64,000 nucleotides of DNA from Paenibacillus sp. 481 (GTDB lineage Bacteria > Bacillota > Bacilli > Paenibacillales > Paenibacillaceae). How positions within the stretch are numbered: position 1 is the stretch's first letter; every line of letters begins with the position of its first letter. The stretch lies in contig NZ_CP075175.1 in NCBI RefSeq assembly GCF_021223605.1, positions 1,654,001 through 1,718,000 on the forward strand, written 5' to 3'. A program made the translations under genes and the position numbers. Below are positions 54,017-61,300 of this stretch, piece after piece. Under the pieces are notes generated by a model. That model was not told the DNA's origin. It did not search any database and saw nothing but the letters and a program-made list of their open reading frames with translations.

Positions 54017-54107
54017 GGATTATGGATTATGGACTATGAATTATGGATTATCGACTACGAGTTATGAATTATGAGTTATGGACTGCGGGTTATGAACTAC
54101 CGGTTAT
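54017..54107. repeat. Heptanucleotide tandem repeat before the GntP permease gene
   Basis: Thirteen consecutive 7-bp units on the pattern GRNTTAT (GGATTAT twice, GGACTAT, GAATTAT, GGATTAT, CGACTAC, GAGTTAT and so on), ending just before the ribosome binding site of the next gene. The 54001-54133 stretch is otherwise featureless. Confidence 0.88.
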
Positions 54108-54133
54108 AGCCTTCGGAGGTGAAAACAACGATA

Positions 54134-55528
54134 GTGGAACTCACGCTCCTGCATGGTATTTATGTCCTGTTTATAGGTCTTATTATTGGATGTCTCATCA
54201 TGCGCAAAGATACGACAATCGTGTGCATCATCGGTATTTTTGGATTAGGTGTAGCTGCTACAGGCTCATTTAACATCGCGATCAGCGGCCTGTTTACCAG
54301 TTTTTTGTATGCGATTACACAGCTACTGAGTACGATCCTCATTATTTCCCTTGTCGTCTCAATGAGCCGTGTACTGCTAGCGTCTGGAATCAATGAAAAA
54401 ATGGTCGCGCCTGTGACACGTTTAATGCGTGGGCCGTCTATGTCCTATTGGATTATCGGTATCTTTATGATGATTATTTCCACTTTCTTCTGGCCGTCAC
54501 CGGCTATCGCCCTTGTCGGCGCTGTGCTGCTACCGGTCGCGATGCGTGTCGGATTGCCTCCGCTCGCCATTGCGATGGCGATGAACTTGTTCGGACACGG
54601 CATTGCACTGTCAGGCGACTTTGTCATTCAAGCCGCGCCCAAGCTGACCGCCGATGCAGCAGGGCTGCCCGTAAATAGCGTCTTGCAAGCAAGCATCCCC
54701 CTCGTCATTGTTATGGGTGTCACCACGACAATCACGGCATGGCTGCTTATCCGCCGCGATATTCGCGCAGGGCGGCTGACCTTAAACAGCGGCCTCGCCA
54801 AAACGGAAGTCCATCAGGATTTCAAGGTCATGCGCGATCCGCTGAACCCCACTTTACGCACCGTATTCGCCCTTGTCATTCCGCTACTGTTTTTGCTGGA
54901 TGTTCTCATGCTCATTCACTTCAAATTGCAAGGAAGCGAAGCAACAGCGCTTATTGGTGGAACGGCACTGCTTATTTTGCTGATGGTTACGCTGTGTACA
55001 CATCGGAAGCACGCTCTCGAGCAAACGACAGCCTATTTAATTGATGGCTTGTCATTTGGGGTGAAAGTATTTGGTCCTGTCATCCCTGTAGCTGCTTTCT
55101 TTTATTTGGGCGATGCGGCTTTGGTACACATTTTCGGGGAGGTGCTACCGCAAGGCTCGCACGGGATCGTTAACGATCTAGGCATAGCACTTGCACATAC
55201 TGTGCCCGTTCATGGAGCAGCCGCAGCTGTAACGGTAACGGCAGTCGGCGTTATTACCGGACTAGACGGCTCTGGCTTCTCAGGCATATCGCTGGCCGGG
55301 TCCATTGCCGCTTTGTTCGGCACAGCTATCGGCACTGGGGCAGATACGCTGACAGCGCTTGGTCAGGTGGCTGCCATTTGGGTTGGCGGCGGCACCCTTA
55401 TTCCGTGGGCGCTTATTCCCGCTGCCGCGATTTGCGGCGTCAGCCCCTTCGAGCTGGCACGACGCAACGCGCTGCCGGTCGCGATTGGCCTAGCGGCAAC
55501 GACGCTCGCCGCGATGCTGCTGCTATAG
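54134..55528 (+). CDS. GntP-like organic-acid permease
   Basis: Membrane transporter of 464 aa with about 12-14 TM helices, resembling the gluconate:proton (GntP) group. It has PSPAIALVGAVLLPVAMRVG, FGHGIALSGDFVIQAAPKLT and GLDGSGFSGISLAGSIAAL. GGAGG (54115-54119) is 14 bp before GTG 54134; the GTG at 54119 would overlap that site, so I use 54134, with some doubt. The substrate is unknown (gluconate or another carboxylate). The 7-bp repeat array sits directly upstream. Confidence 0.75.
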   Translation: MELTLLHGIYVLFIGLIIGCLIMRKDTTIVCIIGIFGLGVAATGSFNIAISGLFTSFLYAITQLLSTILIISLVVSMSRVLLASGINEKMVAPVTRLMRGPSMSYWIIGIFMMIISTFFWPSPAIALVGAVLLPVAMRVGLPPLAIAMAMNLFGHGIALSGDFVIQAAPKLTADAAGLPVNSVLQASIPLVIVMGVTTTITAWLLIRRDIRAGRLTLNSGLAKTEVHQDFKVMRDPLNPTLRTVFALVIPLLFLLDVLMLIHFKLQGSEATALIGGTALLILLMVTLCTHRKHALEQTTAYLIDGLSFGVKVFGPVIPVAAFFYLGDAALVHIFGEVLPQGSHGIVNDLGIALAHTVPVHGAAAAVTVTAVGVITGLDGSGFSGISLAGSIAALFGTAIGTGADTLTALGQVAAIWVGGGTLIPWALIPAAAICGVSPFELARRNALPVAIGLAATTLAAMLLL

Positions 55529-55573
55529 CAGCAAGAGGCCTGTTCCTTAGCCACCGCCACAGCAGAAAGGGAC

Positions 55574-55605
55574 CTGCTCCTTAATAGGATGCAGGCCCCT
55601 TAGAT
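55574..55605 (-). terminator. Possible terminator of the second SLH gene
   Basis: Imperfect stem of about 12 bp between CCTGCTCCT and AGGATGCAGG, with three T on the minus strand. Weak. Confidence 0.35.
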
Positions 55606-55622
55606 CCCTTGCTAATTAACAT

Positions 55623-58133
55623 TTAGTCGACAATTTTAAAGCCAAAAGAATGGCCATAATAAGCTATTAAAGTGTAATTCCCTGGTGCCAAGTTTCCTGT
55701 CGGCATTTCATGGACAAGATCAACCTGATCGTCCGTAACTACAACTCGATTTGCCCATCCGTTATTAGCAAGCTGATCATATCTATCTTTTCCACCTATA
55801 GGACTGTTCGGAAGTAGATAAACAGAGTTTGGCATATTAATTTTAAACTTGATCATTTCACCACGTTTAATGACATTACGTTTGTCAGTAGTAACTCCAT
55901 CTGGTTTGGACACTTGAAGACGCGTAAACGGCCTAATCACCCACATGCTGGCTATATTTTTTTCATTTGTATCTATCGTTTCCACGACATTTGGCAACAG
56001 CTTCATTTCGATTCCTTTTTCATTAGGCTCGTATGGCTTCACGATGATTTCGTTATCCTTCACCGTTATTTCGTCTAAAGATGTTAAACTATTGAACGGC
56101 CCACCATATCTCGAAATCGTAACGGAATGACGCAGATCGACATGATCAACAGTCTTTATTTTACGGTTAAACGAATAGACATACGTATCACGATAATTAT
56201 CGTGTGCTGCCCCTACTATGATATGACCTCTTCTTTCTGTAAGCGGCTCAGTTGCATCATCCAACAACCATATCTTTTCAGATGCAGCATTTCCATCCTG
56301 ATCCAATACAATAATAAAAAATCGTGTTTCACGCATCTGCTTTGTCGTATGATCTGTCGTGAACCATGTACGTTCGTTTGCTTTAACTTCTACTTTCTTA
56401 GCAAGACCGTTGTCGACTGCGATTTGAAGCAGCTCTTCATTTTCTTCAATTCTCTCATTTGTAAAATACGCTGTACCCGCACGAGGACTTGTAAAATACA
56501 CTGCCTCCTCAACCGTTACCGGAGCCGATTCTAACGCAATGGAAAACCTTCCTTGCTGGGAGTTCCCACCCTGATTTCCATTAGGATTTCCACTGTTTCC
56601 ACCTGATTGATTTGACCCTGTACCACTCTCTGAACTGCTGCCTGAATCCGAGCTACCCGAACTTACAACAGCTTGATTCGAGCCCGTAGTGGTGTTCGAC
56701 GATCCTGTTACCGAATTTGCGCGTTGCTCTTTACCGCTCACTATCACTTTAACGTCTGTAGCCACATCTTTACCGACTGTTACTTTTTGCGGTGCTTTGT
56801 CAAAAGCCGTACCCTCGGCATTAACCGTAGCCTGCTTTACCACCGCATCACCTACTATTTTTGCTGCTGCATTCAATACAAGAGATACAATATCCGTTTT
56901 TGACGTGCCTTGGATTGTCGTTCCTTTTGCTTTTTCATCCAACGTCAATTCTTTCACTGTACCTTGTGGAATTTGAACGCTGATGCTATATGCCTCTATA
57001 CTCACCGTATTAAAATATCCGTTTAAACTTACTTCGCTCTGTGCAGGAAGCTCTTCCGCCAAGCGCACCTTAGACACATCTACACCATCATGCGCTTCGA
57101 TTTTAGCCCCAGATTGCAGCGTAATTTCTTGAACAGAAGTGTTACCTTTTGCAACGAGACGAATGGAGCCGTCTTGTTTGTTTACAATGACGTTTACAAC
57201 AACGGAGTTGTCAAAATGTACGCTGTTTCCCCCTCCGCCATATACATATGTATTTCCTTTAACTTGAATGTTTTTTAAAAATACATCCCCTGCGCCAACG
57301 CCCTTACCAATGACTAGATCACCATTAATGATCGTATTTTGCAACGTTACTCCTGGCACATCAATCATAACGGTGCCTTTTACCGTTTGATTGCCAGTCG
57401 CTGGACCAAATGTACCGGAGCGGTCATACCAGCTGCCATACGAGGCAAACACTCGATCCAGTAATTTAACTGCCTCAGCACGAGTTATCTCCTTGTTGGG
57501 CTGAAATGTTCCATTCGAGTAGCCACTGATCAAACCTGCTTCTGCTACGGACATCACTGCATCTGTCGCCCATGCTGCTACTTGCTGCTTGTCCGTCCAG
57601 TTCGTCTTGTAATCCGTGGAACGATCTATTTGAAGAAGTCGCTGCAAAGACAAAGCTGCTTCTTGACGCGTAAGCGATTTGTTAGGGTTGAAAACACCGT
57701 TATAGCCGTTCATGTAGCCTTTTTCAGATGCTGTATGTACAGCTGTTGCAAACCATGCTTCAGCACTCACATCTGCGAAGGATGCCGTTTTAGCAGCTTC
57801 AGACTTACCAGCCTCAAATTGAAAGGCCTTATTTATGATCATTGCCCATTCCGCACGACTAAGCGCACGATCCGGTGCAAATGATTGATCATTTACGCCT
57901 TTAACAACGCCTCTTTCACTCCAACGATTAATCTCTGCTTGTGCCCAATGTTGATTAATATCTTGATATGCTGTAGAAACCTTGTTAGTTTCTAGTGAAG
58001 CTTGTTGCTGTTGCCCACTTCCTTCTTGCGCACCAGCGCGTTGAGCTAGAACGGTAGAAGGCGACCATGTTGGTAAAATAACACCCCAAACCATGAGCGC
58101 AGCTACTAAGCTAGCACTGAATCTTTTTAACAT
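55623..58133 (-). CDS. SLH-domain surface protein with beta-solenoid
   Basis: Cell-wall-anchored protein of 836 aa. A signal peptide is seen at about 1-31. Three SLH motifs follow (about 55-235, for example GVVKGVNDQSFAPDRALSRA and GLISGYSNGTFQPNKEITRA). Residues 244-458 form a beta-solenoid (GTVMIDVPGVTLQNTIINGD, then GVGAGDVFLKNIQVKGNTYV) clearly related to that of the SLH protein at 43477. A Gly/Ser/Asn linker (about 481-525) leads to a C-terminal region of about 310 residues with repeated beta-sandwich-like segments and no recognised family. Start ATG 58133 follows GGGGGT. It is downstream of the giant repeat gene. Confidence 0.85.
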   Translation of the reverse strand: MLKRFSASLVAALMVWGVILPTWSPSTVLAQRAGAQEGSGQQQQASLETNKVSTAYQDINQHWAQAEINRWSERGVVKGVNDQSFAPDRALSRAEWAMIINKAFQFEAGKSEAAKTASFADVSAEAWFATAVHTASEKGYMNGYNGVFNPNKSLTRQEAALSLQRLLQIDRSTDYKTNWTDKQQVAAWATDAVMSVAEAGLISGYSNGTFQPNKEITRAEAVKLLDRVFASYGSWYDRSGTFGPATGNQTVKGTVMIDVPGVTLQNTIINGDLVIGKGVGAGDVFLKNIQVKGNTYVYGGGGNSVHFDNSVVVNVIVNKQDGSIRLVAKGNTSVQEITLQSGAKIEAHDGVDVSKVRLAEELPAQSEVSLNGYFNTVSIEAYSISVQIPQGTVKELTLDEKAKGTTIQGTSKTDIVSLVLNAAAKIVGDAVVKQATVNAEGTAFDKAPQKVTVGKDVATDVKVIVSGKEQRANSVTGSSNTTTGSNQAVVSSGSSDSGSSSESGTGSNQSGGNSGNPNGNQGGNSQQGRFSIALESAPVTVEEAVYFTSPRAGTAYFTNERIEENEELLQIAVDNGLAKKVEVKANERTWFTTDHTTKQMRETRFFIIVLDQDGNAASEKIWLLDDATEPLTERRGHIIVGAAHDNYRDTYVYSFNRKIKTVDHVDLRHSVTISRYGGPFNSLTSLDEITVKDNEIIVKPYEPNEKGIEMKLLPNVVETIDTNEKNIASMWVIRPFTRLQVSKPDGVTTDKRNVIKRGEMIKFKINMPNSVYLLPNSPIGGKDRYDQLANNGWANRVVVTDDQVDLVHEMPTGNLAPGNYTLIAYYGHSFGFKIVD

Positions 58134-58287
58134 TTTTTTACCCCCGAAGTTATCTAGTATATAAATCTTGGAATTGGTATAACTTGTTCATTATATAAAG
58201 GAAATCCTTATTGTCCATGAAATTTATTACAATCGAACTATAATTTATAGACAATTATGCCAGCATTCAATATGTTTCTATAAATTG

Positions 58288-58319
58288 AAAAAGGGTTGAG
58301 CGGATGCCCAACCCTTTTT
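58288..58319 (-). terminator. Terminator of the giant repeat gene
   Basis: Perfect 11-bp stem (58288-58298 with 58309-58319), a 10-nt loop and A/T-runs at both ends, 14 bp beyond the stop codon. Confidence 0.88.
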
Positions 58320-58332
58320 GCTTTATTTTTAG

Positions 58333-61300
58333 TTACTCCTCATCTTCCTGCTCGACCACAATCGTGACCAGCACAGGGAGCCTATTGCCGACACTATCAC
58401 TAACCTGAATCACAAAAGTATCTGTGCCAATGAACTGACTTCTTGGCGTATATATCCATTCCCCCTCTAGTGTCACCGCTGCTTCACCATAACGAGCCCG
58501 CTTCAATAACTCGAACCGTAGCGGCAATCCGAGCGTCGATCTCGCTTGCACGACTCCGCGAACTGGTTTGTTTTGCGTCGTCGTGCCCCTCACTGGCATA
58601 ATAACAATTGGCTCTTCCGTCCCTTTGCCGTTGTTAGGCTTTTCCGGTCGCTTTGGAGGTGTTGGAGGTCCAGGGGGGGACACAGGAGGCTTAGGTGGTC
58701 TTTCGCCACCACTTCCATCCCGCTGCTTCAAGACCACCGTTACTTCACTTTGCGTTCTGCCACCGAACTCATCCTTAATTTCGACGACAAAACGGTCGGT
58801 TCCATGAAATCCTGCTTGAGGTACAAACTCAAAGCTGCCGTCCTCTTGTAACGCCAATACACCACTTCTAGGACGTACAAACACCTTAAACGTTAAAGGA
58901 TCACCATCTGGATCCACAGCCCTAATCCGACCTTGCAGACGCTGCCCTTCTACCCCCTCCACACTTAAGTGAGCTGCCTCTGGTGGTCTGTTATAGGGTG
59001 CAACATAGGCGGTAACGCTGACTCCTACCGTTCCACCTCTCCCATCATCGACAATGACGGAAAATGTATCGGTTCCGGTGAAGCCATAGTTAGGAACATA
59101 TTCCCCACTTCCATCAGGTCGAAGTAATACCCGCCCTCCGCTAGGCGAGCTTCCCAGACGATAAGTTAATGGATCTCCGTCAGGATCTGTAGCCACGATG
59201 CTAAACGTGCTAGACAAACCTCTTCGTGTGCTCACTGCAACCGCATCAGCCTGCGGTGGATGATTCAATGGAGGCGTCGACCGAGATGTTACTTGTATCG
59301 TAACCATCCCTTGTGCTTCTCCACCCCGACCATCGACAACCGCATAAATAAATGAATCGGTTCCTACAAAATGAGCACTTGGCACATAGGTGAACACTCC
59401 GTTCTGCTGTACGACAACCGCTCCGTTCCCTTCATTTGTACGCAGTAAATACGTTAACTCGTCTCCGTCTGGATCAAATGCGTTTAACGAACCTGTAAGC
59501 GTCGTGCCTCCCACCATTTCATAAAAGCTGTTATAAGCAACAGGTGGCCGATTTACGACTACAGGCAGTACATCAACAATAATATGGACGAACTTTTGTG
59601 ATTCAACGTTTACCGCTTTGACTCTTGCCGTATCCGTACCCACAAAGCTCGGTTCAGAAACGTATACAAATGTACCATTCGGATTTAAACGAAGCGTGCC
59701 ATTTTTCGGCGAATTTTCAACTAAGAATTGATATACTTCGGCTTCTGGATGAGACACGCTAGATGTTACAGGCTCACTTGTATAGGTGGATACTCGCACA
59801 TCATTCAGTTCAGGGAAGGATTGTTCTGGCAAAATATCAATTGTAAATGTGAACGTTGTGGATAAGTTAGAGGCATCTGTCGCTGTGATTGTAAATGAAT
59901 CTCTATCCACCACACCAGGGTTCGGCGTGTATGTGATTGTTCCAGACCGCTCAATAAGAACAGTGCCTAACCTTGGTGAGGAAGCTAAAGTAAACGTAAC
60001 CGCATCTCCTTCAGGGTCTTCTGCCACTAATTGACCAACATAAGGTTGGTTCACCTTAGTAGCCGCAGACTGATCTTGTGCGACGGGGGGTTGATTAATT
60101 GGTGAAATGTTAACTTTTACCGTAGCTACAATGCTGCTGCCACGGCCATCCGCTACGCGTACTGTAAACGTATCCGTCCCATTGTAAAATGGGTTCGGCT
60201 CATAAATAAAGCTACCGTCTACCGCAACGTTCACACTTCCTTGCGCAGGAGGCGTATTCAACGTAAACGTCAAAGAATCGTTGTTCGGATCCGTTGCGGT
60301 CACAGCACCGCTTACACGCACTCCTTCCTGAGTAGTCACGACTTGGTCCACAGCGACTGGTGGCTCATTCACATCAACTACGTTCAGATTAATGCGCGCC
60401 AAACTTGTGCCGCCATTGCCATCGGATACATTTATCTCAAAAAAATCAAGGCCGTTATAATTCAGGTTCGGTTCATATCGGAACGTGCCATCTGCTGCTA
60501 ATGTGAGTGTCCCCGCGCTTGGTGGAGTTGCTAGCGTATATGTCAGCGGATCACCGTCTGGATCAACCGCGAGAATAGATGCTTCAAATGGTCTATTCTC
60601 TGGAATATCAACAGACTGCGAAGAAACCACAGGCGGATCATTGACTGGCGTTACTGTAACCAAAACATTAAATTGCGCCGTACCACCCCGACTATCCACC
60701 ACTTGCACGGCAAATGAATCCGAACCATTAAAATGAGTCGCTGGCAAGTATACGTAAGCACCGTTTGGCTGTACCAACGCTCCGCCATGTAATGGAAAGC
60801 TAGCTAAGCTGTACGTAAGCGGGTCGCCATCGATATCTGTTGCGTTAAATTGGCCATTCAGCACCGTATCCTCACTCGTCGACACATTTATATCGCTAGC
60901 TGTGGGCGGATCATTGACCGGCGTTACGATTATGCTCACCGTAACGGGAGTCACACCGCCACTGCCGTCTGACACGTTGACGACAAAGCGATCCGGACCG
61001 TTGTAGTTCGTGTTTGGCGTGTACGTATAGGCGCCGCTCGCTTCGATCACGACCGTGCCGTTCGCAGGTGCTTGAGCTAACACGAACGATAGCGAATCGC
61101 CGTCAGGGTCCGTAGCGACAATTGTACCCGATACCGCCGTATCTTCTGGCGTACTATCGGCAATATTGGCGGCAACGGGAGCGTCGTTAATAGGGGTCAC
61201 CGTAACCGTTACTTGAAATTGAGATGCCGCCCCCTCGCTATCCCTAACCTGAACGGTAAACGTATCTACACCGTTGAAATTTAGTTTAGGGAAATAGGCA

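Noticed and set aside
54017-54107. An origin or iteron region
   Set aside because: The 7-bp units lack DnaA boxes and a replication gene; they sit in an ordinary intergenic region.
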